Positions 27,532 to 35,395 of a stretch of DNA of 64,000 bases are shown here, in pieces. The stretch is from Streptomyces pluripotens (GTDB lineage: Bacteria > Actinomycetota > Actinomycetes > Streptomycetales > Streptomycetaceae): contig NZ_CP021080.1 of assembly GCF_000802245.2 (NCBI RefSeq), positions 2,604,001-2,668,000 on the forward strand. Reading direction: 5' to 3'. The notes beneath the pieces are model-generated. The model searched no databases. It was not told where the DNA came from and saw only the letters and a program-made list of their open reading frames with translations. Each line of letters starts with the position of its first letter. Position 1 is the stretch's first letter. Both the position numbers and the translations under genes were made by a program.

Positions 27532-29157
27532 ATGCATCCAGACCCGTCAGACCAGCCGTCCGACCATCAGGTCGAGGCCGCTGCCGTCGCCGTCGTCGTC
27601 ATCGGCTACAACGACCGTGCCCACGTGGGCGATGCGGTGCGTTCCGCGCTCGCCCAGGGACCCGCGGTCACCGAGGTGATCGCGGTGGACGACTGCTCCA
27701 CCGACGACAGTGCCGAACTACTCACCCGGCTGGCCGCCGGCGAGCCCAGGGTGCGGGTGGTCCGCCGGGAGGAGAACAGCGGCGGCTGCGGCAGCCCGCG
27801 CAACACCGGGATCGACGCGGTGACGGCACCGTACGTGATGTTCTTGGACAGCGACGACGTGCTGCCGCCGGGTGCGGTGGACGCGCTGCTGGCGGCGGCC
27901 ACACAGGCCGGTGCCGAAGTAACGAGCGGACTGTGCGTGCGCCGGGAACTGCCCTCGGGCCGCGAACAGCCGTGGCAGGCCTCCCTCTACGCGGCCCACG
28001 CCGTCCTCGCCCATCCCTCCCAGCGCCCCCGACTGGTCCACGACACACTGTGTGTCAACAAGCTGTACCGCACCGGCTTCCTGCGCGCGCACGGCATCCG
28101 CTTCCCCGAGGGCCGCTTCCTCTACGAGGACTTCGTCTTCACCGCACGCGTCCTGGCCGCGGGACCGCGCATCGCACTCGTACCGGACACCGTGTACGTG
28201 TGGCACGTGCGCCGGTCCGCCGAGCAGTTGTCGCTCTCCCTTGACCGGGGGCGCATAGCCAACTGGAAAGCGCGCGTCGAGGCGTGCACGCTGGCGTACG
28301 ACATCCTGCTGGGCGCCGGGCAGAAGGAGCTGGCGCGGGCCGCCCGGGCCAAGTTCCTCGACCACGAGGTGCGCATGTACACACGCGAGCTGGGCCTGCG
28401 CGACGCTCACTACCAACGCGAGTGGTGGGCGCACACCCGCGAATACCTCGCACGCTACGACGCCACCGACTGGGAACTGAACCCCGCCGCCCCCGGCCGC
28501 CTGATCGCCCAGGTCATCCTGGCCTCCCCCGAGCCACGCGACCTGCCCCGCCTGCGCGAACTGGCCGCCCGCCCGGCACGGCTGCTCCCGCCCCACGCCC
28601 GTACCCCCGACGGTGTGCCCGTCTGGTCCACGGACCTGCCGCAGGTCACCCTGGCCCCGCTGCAGACCCGCCCCACCGGGGCTCTGCCGCTCACGGTGGA
28701 GGCGCAGGTGCGTCCACGCGCACGCACCTCACTGCTGTGCCTGCGGCTGCACGAGCTGTACGGCAGGGTGGCCGAGGCGGGCCCGCGCGAGCTGGAACTG
28801 CACTGGCGCTCACGGGAGGGCGACCGGACGACCGCCCACATGACGACCACCCTCACGGCCTCCGACGCAGACACCTGGTCGGCCGAGGTGCCCGTCGTCC
28901 TGGCCGCGTTCGGTGAAGGCACCTGGGACCTGCACCTGACGCTCCGCTTCGCGGACGGCACGCACCGGGACGTCACGGCACACGCGCTGGCCGGCGCCGA
29001 CCGGCTGCGCCGGCACGCCGTCCCCAGCGTCCGGCACGGCGTGCTGCTGGTGCAGCCGTACGCGACGCACTCCGGGGCACTGGCCCTGCGCATGGCGACG
29101 GGGCTGCACGGAGTTGTCAAGGTGGTCCGCGGCCGGCTGCGCCGGCTGCTTCACTGA
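27532..29157 (+). CDS. GT2-family glycosyltransferase with C-terminal beta-rich domain
   Basis: 541 residues. The GT-A domain has VAVVVIGYNDRAHV, VDDCSTDDS, the segment ENSGGCGSPRNTG, MFLDSDDVLPPG and the ED box FLYEDFVF. After about residue 300 the sequence changes to a region of alternating strands (PLTVEAQVRPRARTSL, EGTWDLHLTLRFADG) that probably forms a beta-sandwich, ending in a basic amphipathic tail that could touch the membrane. It has the same domain order as the gene at 35392-37056, its paralogue. The ATG at 27532 is used; a GTG nine bases upstream is possible and would be leaderless with TACGCT at 27509-27514. Upstream of galE by 65 bases. Confidence 0.87.
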   Translation: MHPDPSDQPSDHQVEAAAVAVVVIGYNDRAHVGDAVRSALAQGPAVTEVIAVDDCSTDDSAELLTRLAAGEPRVRVVRREENSGGCGSPRNTGIDAVTAPYVMFLDSDDVLPPGAVDALLAAATQAGAEVTSGLCVRRELPSGREQPWQASLYAAHAVLAHPSQRPRLVHDTLCVNKLYRTGFLRAHGIRFPEGRFLYEDFVFTARVLAAGPRIALVPDTVYVWHVRRSAEQLSLSLDRGRIANWKARVEACTLAYDILLGAGQKELARAARAKFLDHEVRMYTRELGLRDAHYQREWWAHTREYLARYDATDWELNPAAPGRLIAQVILASPEPRDLPRLRELAARPARLLPPHARTPDGVPVWSTDLPQVTLAPLQTRPTGALPLTVEAQVRPRARTSLLCLRLHELYGRVAEAGPRELELHWRSREGDRTTAHMTTTLTASDADTWSAEVPVVLAAFGEGTWDLHLTLRFADGTHRDVTAHALAGADRLRRHAVPSVRHGVLLVQPYATHSGALALRMATGLHGVVKVVRGRLRRLLH

Positions 29158-29222
29158 AGACATGGGCCGACCGGCGAACGACAAGCCGGCAGGCTGACGA
29201 AGGTAAGAGGAGACAGTCGCAC

Positions 29223-30203
29223 ATGACCTGGCTGATCACCGGCGGCGCCGGATACATCGGGGCGCACATCGTCCGGGCGATGACCGAAGCGGGCGAACGC
29301 ACGGTCGTCTACGACGATCTGTCCACCGGCGTCGCCGAGCGGGTGCCGGCGGAGGTCCCGCTGGTCCGGGGCTCGACACTGGACGCCGACCGGGTGGCCC
29401 GCACGCTCGCCGACCACGACATCACCGGGGTCGTCCACCTGGCGGCGAAGAAGCAGGTAGGCGAGTCGGTGGATCGCCCACTGCACTACTACCACGAGAA
29501 CGTCGAAGGGCTGCGGGTCCTCCTGGAGGCGGTGACCACGGCGGAGGTCCCGTCTTTCCTCTTCTCCTCCTCGGCCGCCGTCTACGGCATGCCGGACGTC
29601 GACCTGGTCACGGAGGAAACCCCCTGTCGTCCCCTGTCCCCCTACGGCGAGACGAAACTGGCCGGCGAGTGGCTCGTCCGTGCTGCGGGCCGGGCAGCAG
29701 GGCTGTCCACCGCGTCTCTGCGCTACTTCAACGTGGCCGGCGCGGCCGCCCCAGAACTCGCCGACACCGGGGTGTTCAACCTGATCCCCATGGTCTTCGA
29801 GAAGCTGACCGAGGGCGCCCCGCCGCGCATCTTCGGCGACGACTACCCGACCCCCGACGGCACCTGCGTCCGCGACTACATCCACGTGGTGGACCTGGCC
29901 GAGGCCCATGTGACCGTGGCCCGTGCCCTCAGCTCCTCCCCCGGCACCGACCTGACCCTCAACATCGGCCGCGGCGAAGGCGTCTCCGTCCGCGAGATGA
30001 TCGACCGGATCAACGGGGTCACCGGCTACAACCGCCCTCCGGTCGTCACACCCCGCCGCCCCGGCGATCCCGCCCGCGTCGTCGCCTCCGCCGACCGCAT
30101 CGCCACGGAACTGGGCTGGCACGCCAAGTACGACGTCCAGGACATGATCACGTCGGCCTGGGAGGGCTGGGTGCGCACGCATCCGGGGGCGGCACGGTCA
30201 TAG
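29223..30203 (+). CDS. galE: UDP-glucose 4-epimerase
   Basis: 326 residues, an extended short-chain dehydrogenase. The NAD-binding motif TGGAGYIG, the SSSAAVYG serine and the catalytic YxxxK (SPYGETK) are all present, with the C-terminal substrate region RDYIHVVDLAEAH. It interconverts UDP-glucose and UDP-galactose, or the N-acetyl forms. AGAGGAG about 9 bases before the ATG is a good ribosome site. Its place beside glycosyltransferase genes and the exporter suggests that it supplies galactose-type units for a surface polymer rather than galactose catabolism; no galT or galK is here. Confidence 0.93.
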   Translation: MTWLITGGAGYIGAHIVRAMTEAGERTVVYDDLSTGVAERVPAEVPLVRGSTLDADRVARTLADHDITGVVHLAAKKQVGESVDRPLHYYHENVEGLRVLLEAVTTAEVPSFLFSSSAAVYGMPDVDLVTEETPCRPLSPYGETKLAGEWLVRAAGRAAGLSTASLRYFNVAGAAAPELADTGVFNLIPMVFEKLTEGAPPRIFGDDYPTPDGTCVRDYIHVVDLAEAHVTVARALSSSPGTDLTLNIGRGEGVSVREMIDRINGVTGYNRPPVVTPRRPGDPARVVASADRIATELGWHAKYDVQDMITSAWEGWVRTHPGAARS

Positions 30204-30286
30204 GGGAGCCCTCGCCCCGGGCACGGCGGCCCGCGTCCCTCCGGTGCCCGGACGGCCCGTGCCCGGCCCTCGGATGCGGAGCGATC

Positions 30287-30313
30287 GCCGGCGCGCGCAC
30301 TGCGCGCGCCGGC
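30287..30313. terminator. Shared terminator between galE and the tetR gene
   Basis: Perfect 12-bp stem GCCGGCGCGCGC/GCGCGCGCCGGC with a 3-base loop, between convergent genes. Confidence 0.85.
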
Positions 30314-30358
30314 ACCACGACCTTCCTGGCGGGCCAGGGGCGGGCGCTGCGGCCGGAG

Positions 30359-30982
30359 TCACACCGCCCGCAGCGCCCCCGCGGTCGCCCTCGCCAGTTT
30401 CTCCAGGTACCCCTTCGGCAGCTTCGGTGCGCGGATCACCACCGAGCGCCAGTACAACGGGCCGGAGATCAGGTCCAGGGCCAGGTCCGGGTCGATGCCC
30501 TGCTGGATCTCGCCCCGCCCCTCGGCCGCCGCCACGATCTTGCTCGCCACGCCCTCCTGGCCATCCCGCAGAGCCTTCTGGAGGGCCTCGGCGATGTCGG
30601 GGTTGCGGGCCGCCTCGGCCTGGAGATCGGGGATGATCTGGGAAGCCACGGGGTGGCGGAGCGCGCGGGCCGTGACCTCGTAGAGCAGGCGGAGGTCACC
30701 CTCCAGGGAGCCCGTGTCGGGCACCGGGAGACCCAGTACCGCCATCGCCGAGACGACGTCCAGGACCAGGTGCAGTTTGGAGCGCCAACGACGGTACACC
30801 GCCGTCTTGCCGACGCCGGCCCGGCGGGCGATCCCCTCGATGGACATACGCGCGTAGCCGACGGCCGCGAGTTCCTCGAAGACGGCCGCCCGGATGGCCT
30901 CGGTCACGTCCTCCCGCAGCACGGCCGCCCCGGCGGGGGTCCGGCGGCGCGGACGCGGCGGCTCCTCGGCGTTCGTCGTCAT
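30359..30982 (-). CDS. TetR-family regulator, probable repressor of the tagGH exporter
   Basis: 207 residues. The N-terminal helix-turn-helix is clear (VFEELAAVGYARMSIEGIA, then RRAGVGKTAVYRRW), and the rest is a variable all-alpha ligand domain including a TetR_C-type segment (GPLYWRSVVIR). I start at the ATG at 30982 rather than at 31003, because TATGCT at 30989-30994 is spaced exactly for a leaderless transcript beginning there. It is divergent from tagG. Two closely similar 24-bp palindromes lie in the shared promoter region, so autoregulation plus control of the exporter is likely. The ligand is unknown; a lipid-linked polymer precursor is a guess. Confidence 0.9.
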   Translation of the reverse strand: MTTNAEEPPRPRRRTPAGAAVLREDVTEAIRAAVFEELAAVGYARMSIEGIARRAGVGKTAVYRRWRSKLHLVLDVVSAMAVLGLPVPDTGSLEGDLRLLYEVTARALRHPVASQIIPDLQAEAARNPDIAEALQKALRDGQEGVASKIVAAAEGRGEIQQGIDPDLALDLISGPLYWRSVVIRAPKLPKGYLEKLARATAGALRAV

Positions 30983-30988
30983 GCCGAC

Positions 30989-30994
30989 AGCATA
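30989..30994 (-). promoter_or_regulatory. -10 element (TATGCT) of the tetR gene
   Basis: Six bases separate it from the ATG at 30982, predicting a leaderless mRNA. The -35 side lies in operator 1. Confidence 0.5.
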
Positions 30995-31002
30995 GGGCGT
31001 CA

Positions 31003-31026
31003 CGACGAAACGGTTGCGTTCCGACG
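31003..31026. promoter_or_regulatory. TetR operator 1
   Basis: Imperfect palindrome CGACGAAACG-GTTG-CGTTCCGACG (8 of 10 arm positions pair). It overlaps the -35 of the rightward promoter and sits just upstream of the tetR -10. Confidence 0.6.
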
Positions 31027-31043
31027 CGTATTGGGCCTACGCT
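31014..31043 (+). promoter_or_regulatory. Promoter of tagGH
   Basis: TTGCGT (31014-31019), 18-base spacer, TACGCT (31038-31043). Predicted start near 31050, giving a leader of about 130 bases. Confidence 0.55.
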
Positions 31044-31050
31044 CGCGTTG

Positions 31051-31074
31051 CGACGATACGGTCCCGTCCCGACG
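31051..31074. promoter_or_regulatory. TetR operator 2
   Basis: CGACGATACG-GTCC-CGTCCCGACG: same arm design and spacing as operator 1, centred 48 bp away, and lying on the predicted tagG transcription start. Confidence 0.55.
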
Positions 31075-31181
31075 TAAGAAAACGATAGGGAAAGCACGAG
31101 GAAACGCCGGGCGACGGACCACGGACGCGGCCGGACGCAGCCGGACGCGGCACCCCCTCCCCCCGAGCGAAAGCAGCGGAT

Positions 31182-32108
31182 GTGAGCCAGGTCCTCCACA
31201 CACCGCCCCCGACCCAGACCCCTGTCCGACCCCCGACCGGTCACGACCTCACAGCGCTGGCCGCCCGGCACGGCCTGTCGGTCAGCGGGGCCCGCCCCTC
31301 CCTGCCGGAGTACGTCCGTCAACTGTGGGCCCGGCGCCACTTCATCACCGCCTTCGCCACCGCCAAACTCACCGCGCAGTACAGCCAGGCGAAGCTCGGA
31401 CAGGTGTGGCAGGTCATGACCCCGCTGTTGAACGCGGCGGTCTACTACTTCATCTTCGGCGTACTGCTCGGCACCAAGCGCCACGTACCCGACTATGTGC
31501 CGTTCCTGGTCACGGGCGTGTTCATCTGGACGTTCACCCAGAGCTCGATCATGGCGGGCACCCGGGCGATCGCCGGCAACCTCGGCCTGGTCCGCGCCCT
31601 GCACTTCCCACGCGCTGCCCTGCCGATCTCCTTCGCACTCCAGCAACTGCAGCAGCTGCTGTTCTCGATGGCTGCGCTGATCGTCATCCTGCTCAGTTTC
31701 GGCGTCCCCGTCGCCGCCTCCTGGGTCCTGGCGGTCCCGGCGCTCGTTCTGCAGTTCACCTTCAACGCCGGAATGTCGATGATCATGGCGCGGCTGGGCG
31801 CCAAGACTCCGGACATCGCGCAGCTGATGCCCTTCGTCCTGCGCACCTGGATGTACGTGTCCGGCGTGATGTGGAGCATCGACAAGATCACCCATAGCGA
31901 TCACCTGCCGCACGTGGTCACCGTGCTGCTGCAGATCAACCCGGCCGCCGTCTACATCGACCTCATGCGGTTCGCACTGATCGACAGCTTCCACTCCAGC
32001 TCCCTGCCCCCGCACGTGTGGGTGGTGGCCACCGGATGGGCCCTGCTCTCCGGGATCGGCGGCTTCATCTACTTCTGGAAGGCTGAGGAGACGTACGGCC
32101 GTGGCTGA
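31182..32108 (+). CDS. tagG: ABC-2 type polysaccharide/teichoic acid export permease (TagG-like)
   Basis: 308 residues. The cytoplasmic N-terminus ends in LTAQYSQAKLGQVWQVMTP, the amphipathic signature of ABC-2 polysaccharide exporters (Wzm/TagG), followed by six helices, including the RALHFPRAALPIS loop and the C-terminal EETYGRG. It forms the channel for moving lipid-linked polymer across the membrane. The GTG start at 31182 has AGCGGAT just before it. Its end overlaps the start of tagH by 8 bases, so expression is coupled. Divergent from the TetR gene, with a strong promoter and two operators between them. Confidence 0.92.
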   Translation: MSQVLHTPPPTQTPVRPPTGHDLTALAARHGLSVSGARPSLPEYVRQLWARRHFITAFATAKLTAQYSQAKLGQVWQVMTPLLNAAVYYFIFGVLLGTKRHVPDYVPFLVTGVFIWTFTQSSIMAGTRAIAGNLGLVRALHFPRAALPISFALQQLQQLLFSMAALIVILLSFGVPVAASWVLAVPALVLQFTFNAGMSMIMARLGAKTPDIAQLMPFVLRTWMYVSGVMWSIDKITHSDHLPHVVTVLLQINPAAVYIDLMRFALIDSFHSSSLPPHVWVVATGWALLSGIGGFIYFWKAEETYGRG

Positions 32109-33036
32109 GCACAACAGCGGGACGACCGGGCAGTCCGGGTCGTCCAACAGGTCCGGAACCAGCGACAAGGGCGAGAAGGCCCCCACCATCGTCGCCGACG
32201 ACGTCGACATCGTGTACCGGGTCAACGGCACCGGGGCCGGACGCGGCACCGCCACCGCCGCCCTCAACCGCATCCTGCGCCGCAAGCAGGCGGAGAAGGC
32301 AGCGGGCGTACGCCGGGTGCACGCGGTGAAGAAGGTGTCGTTCGTCGCCTACCGGGGCGAGGCGATCGGGCTCATCGGGACGAACGGTTCCGGCAAATCG
32401 ACCCTGCTCAAGGCAATCGCCGGACTGCTCCCGGTGGAGAGCGGACACATCTACACGAACGGCCAGCCCTCCCTCCTGGGCGTGAACGCCGCCCTGATGA
32501 ACGACCTCACCGGCGAGCGGAACGTCTTCCTCGGCGGACTGGCCATGGGCATGTCCCGGGAGCAGGTCAAGGAGCGCTACCAGGACATCGTCGACTTCTC
32601 CGGGATCAACGAGAAGGGCGACTTCATCACGCTACCGATGCGCACCTACTCCTCCGGCATGGCCGCCCGTCTGCGCTTCTCCATCGCCGCCGCCAAGGAC
32701 CACGACGTCCTGCTGATCGACGAGGCGCTCGCCACCGGAGACCGCTCCTTCCAGAAACGTTCGGAGCGGCGCATCCGCGAGTTGCGCGAGCACGCCGGCA
32801 CGGTCTTCCTGGTCAGCCACAACAACAAGTCGATCCGTGACACGTGCGAGCGGGTGCTGTGGCTGGAACGCGGCGAACTGCGCATGGACGGGCCGACGGA
32901 GGAGGTCCTGAAGGAGTACGAGGCCTTCACCGGCGACAAGAAGCCGGCCCCGAAGAAGTCCGCCCCCGGAAAGAAAACCGCGGCCGGCGGACCCCCACCG
33001 CAACCGGACGCGCCGAAGATCCCTCTTCCTTCGTAA
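32101..33036 (+). CDS. tagH: Teichoic acid export ATPase (TagH-like)
   Basis: 311 residues. ABC ATPase of the polysaccharide-export type: Walker A GTNGSGKST, signature YSSGMAARLRFS, Walker B DVLLIDEALATGD, H-loop LVSHN. A family-typical segment (GVNAALMNDLTGERNVFLGG) confirms the TagH/Wzt group. The N-terminus has about 35 disordered residues and the last 40 residues are Lys/Pro-rich, without the extracellular tail seen in Bacillus TagH or a Wzt polymer-binding domain. GTG start at 32101 overlaps tagG by 8 bases. It powers export of the polymer made by the TagF-like enzymes. Confidence 0.93.
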   Translation: MAEHNSGTTGQSGSSNRSGTSDKGEKAPTIVADDVDIVYRVNGTGAGRGTATAALNRILRRKQAEKAAGVRRVHAVKKVSFVAYRGEAIGLIGTNGSGKSTLLKAIAGLLPVESGHIYTNGQPSLLGVNAALMNDLTGERNVFLGGLAMGMSREQVKERYQDIVDFSGINEKGDFITLPMRTYSSGMAARLRFSIAAAKDHDVLLIDEALATGDRSFQKRSERRIRELREHAGTVFLVSHNNKSIRDTCERVLWLERGELRMDGPTEEVLKEYEAFTGDKKPAPKKSAPGKKTAAGGPPPQPDAPKIPLPS

Positions 33037-33037
33037 G

Positions 33038-33058
33038 CCCGGCTCCATCCGGGTTTCT
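33038..33058 (+). terminator. Weak terminator after tagH
   Basis: 5-bp stem CCCGG/CCGGG followed by TTTCTT. It may only partly separate tagGH from tagF. Confidence 0.45.
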
Positions 33059-33059
33059 T

Positions 33060-33115
33060 ACCCCAGGTTTGATTATCCCTTTCATTCATTCAGTGACATT
33101 ATGTTACGAAAGGCA
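33060..33115 (+). promoter_or_regulatory. AT-rich promoter island before tagF copy 4
   Basis: An unusually AT-rich stretch for this genome (TTTGATTATCCC, CATTCATTCA, ACATTATGTTACG). It very likely holds the tagF promoter, though I cannot fix the -35/-10 pair; TTGATT and TATGTT are candidates. Ribosome site AAGGAG lies 9 bases before the ATG at 33149. Confidence 0.5.
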
Positions 33116-33148
33116 CCCCAAGCCGACTAGCCTAAGGAGTCCCCTGCG

Positions 33149-35395
33149 ATGCCCCACCTCAGCGTCATCGTTCACGGACCGAACGCACAGGGGCATCTCA
33201 CCGAACTACTCGACTCCCTGGAGGCACGCCCGCTCCCCGGTGTCGAGGTGGTCGTCGCCGCGGTCGGTGACTGGGCGCGGGAGACAGCCGAGGGCCACGC
33301 CCCCGAGACGATCGTCGTCCCCCTTCCGGAGGGCACCGGTGACGCGGAGGCCCGGGCGGCCGGCGCGGCCCGGGCCTCCGGCCGCTGGCTGCACTTCGTG
33401 CACGCCAAGGACGGCCTGCCGGCCGGCGCGCCCCGCCTGATCGCCGAACGGATCGCCGAACTCGACGAAGTCCACGGCCCCGACGACACCCATGAAGACG
33501 AACTCGGTGAACAGGCCTCCACCGTCGACGTCCTCCTCCTGGACCACGTCACCACCACCTGGCAGACCGCTACCGCCCCCTCCCGCGACGGCCGTTTCCT
33601 CGCCGCCGTCGGCCGGACGGCCCTCCCCCTGGACGAGGCCGCCGACCTGCTGCGGATCACCCCGCTGCTCGGCAACCGCGTCCTGCGCACCGCGTTCTGG
33701 CAGGCGCACGAGCACCAGCTGAGCAGCGACGACGAAGCACAGGCCGCCTACGCGGCCCTGCTGCACGCCGACCGCGTCGCCAGCCTGAACCAAGTGGCCT
33801 ACGAAAACCGCGTGCTGCGCCCAGAGAGCCTGCCGCCACTCACCCCCGCGGACCGACTCGCGCTCATCGACCGCTACGAGTCCCTGTTCCCGCTGACCAA
33901 GGACCGGCGCGCACCCCGCGCGGTGCTGTACGACCTGATGGTGCGCCACCTGATCCGCACCTTCGCCCGCGAGGACCTGCCCGCACCGGTGGCCCGCGAG
34001 TTCTTCCGGCGGTCCTCCCTGGCGGCGGTCCGCTGGCGCCCCGAAGGCCACCAGCACCCGGCGGGTCTGGAAGGTGTGCGCCACGCCCTGCTGGAGGAGG
34101 GCGCCTACACCAAGTACCGGGCCTTCCAGTCCGCCAACCGCACCCGCCGCGGGGCCCGCAAGGCCGTCCGGTCGCGTAAACGCCAACTGGGTGCGAAGGT
34201 CCGCGACCACCAGTACCGCCGTGCCCTGGACCGCCCGGTGAACCCGGAGCTGGCGGTGTTCACCGCCTACTGGGAACGCGGAGTGGCCTGCAACCCGGCC
34301 GCGATCGCCGCCGAACTGGCCCAGCTCGCCCCGCACATCCACCAGGTGTGGGTGGTGAACAAGGAGAACGCGGCCCTGCTGCCGCCCGGCACGGACCACG
34401 TCATCCCGGGCACTCGCCGCTACTGGGAGACTCTGGCCACCGCCAAGTACCTGACCAACAACGTCAACTTCCCCAACGCAGTGGTCAAACGCCCTGACCA
34501 GGTCCACCTCCAGACCCACCACGGCACCCCGCTGAAGCGCATGGGCCTGGACCAGATGGACCATCCGGCCGCCGCCAAGGGCCTGGACTTCGCCGCCCTG
34601 CTGGCGCGCATCGACAGGTGGGACTACAGCGTCAGCGCCAACAGTCACTCCACCCGGATGTGGGAGCGCGCCTACCCGGCCCGCTACACCTCCCTGGACT
34701 ACGGCTACCCACGTAACGACGTCTTCTACCGGGCCACGGCGGCCGACGTCCGTGCGGCGCGCGCCCGCCTCGGCATCGCACCGGGCAAGACGGCCGTCCT
34801 GTACGCCCCCACCCACCGCGACTACGAGGCCGGCTTCGCCCCTCGTCTCGACCTCGCCGCCCTCGCCGACCGTCTCGGCGACGACACGGTCCTGCTGGTC
34901 CGGGCCCATTACTTCTACGGCGGCGCCGCCTCTCCGCTGACCGGTCTGCGCCGCTCCGGTCGGATCATCGACGTCTCCTCCTACGACCCCGTCGAGGAGT
35001 TGTGCCTGGCCGCCGACACGCTGGTCACGGACTACTCGTCGATCATGTTCGACTACGCCAACCTGGACCGCCCGATCGTCGTCTACGCCGACGACTGGGA
35101 GACCTACCGAACGACCCGGGGCGTCTACTTCGACCTGATGGCGGAGCACCCCGGCCAAGTCGCCCGCACTCAGGAGGAACTGACCGAGATCTTCCTCTCC
35201 GGTGCCTGGCGCGACGAAAGCGCGGCAAAGGCGCGGAACGCCTTCCGTCGCCGGTTCTGCGAGTACGACGACGGCCGCGCCGCCGAACGGGTCGTACGGC
35301 GGGTGTTCCTGGGCGAACCGGAGACCTCACTGCCACCGGTGATCCCGCTGGAGGACCGGACCCCCGCCCCGACCCCCGAGGAGGCCACGGCATGA
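33149..35395 (+). CDS. tagF: TagF-type CDP-glycerol glycerophosphotransferase with degenerate GT-A domain, copy 4
   Basis: 748 residues, same length as copies 1-3. The N-terminal third aligns with their GT-A domain (LSVIVHGPNAQGHLTELL), but the acidic motifs are gone: VAAVGDWARE replaces VDDxSPD, and HFVHAKDGLPAG replaces LFLDSDD. It can hardly be an active sugar transferase. The polymerase half is intact, with HHGTPLKRMG, LLVRAHYFYGG and TDYSSIMFDYANLDRP, so this copy is probably the main polyol-phosphate polymerase. It lies directly downstream of tagGH, and its stop overlaps the next GT2 start as ATGA. Symbol given by domain similarity to TagF; the actual unit polymerised is unproven. Confidence 0.9.
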   Translation: MPHLSVIVHGPNAQGHLTELLDSLEARPLPGVEVVVAAVGDWARETAEGHAPETIVVPLPEGTGDAEARAAGAARASGRWLHFVHAKDGLPAGAPRLIAERIAELDEVHGPDDTHEDELGEQASTVDVLLLDHVTTTWQTATAPSRDGRFLAAVGRTALPLDEAADLLRITPLLGNRVLRTAFWQAHEHQLSSDDEAQAAYAALLHADRVASLNQVAYENRVLRPESLPPLTPADRLALIDRYESLFPLTKDRRAPRAVLYDLMVRHLIRTFAREDLPAPVAREFFRRSSLAAVRWRPEGHQHPAGLEGVRHALLEEGAYTKYRAFQSANRTRRGARKAVRSRKRQLGAKVRDHQYRRALDRPVNPELAVFTAYWERGVACNPAAIAAELAQLAPHIHQVWVVNKENAALLPPGTDHVIPGTRRYWETLATAKYLTNNVNFPNAVVKRPDQVHLQTHHGTPLKRMGLDQMDHPAAAKGLDFAALLARIDRWDYSVSANSHSTRMWERAYPARYTSLDYGYPRNDVFYRATAADVRAARARLGIAPGKTAVLYAPTHRDYEAGFAPRLDLAALADRLGDDTVLLVRAHYFYGGAASPLTGLRRSGRIIDVSSYDPVEELCLAADTLVTDYSSIMFDYANLDRPIVVYADDWETYRTTRGVYFDLMAEHPGQVARTQEELTEIFLSGAWRDESAAKARNAFRRRFCEYDDGRAAERVVRRVFLGEPETSLPPVIPLEDRTPAPTPEEATA

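Noticed and set aside
30983..31003. Longer TetR start at 31003
   Set aside because: The extra seven residues lie over the predicted -10 and operator; the leaderless start at 30982 fits better.
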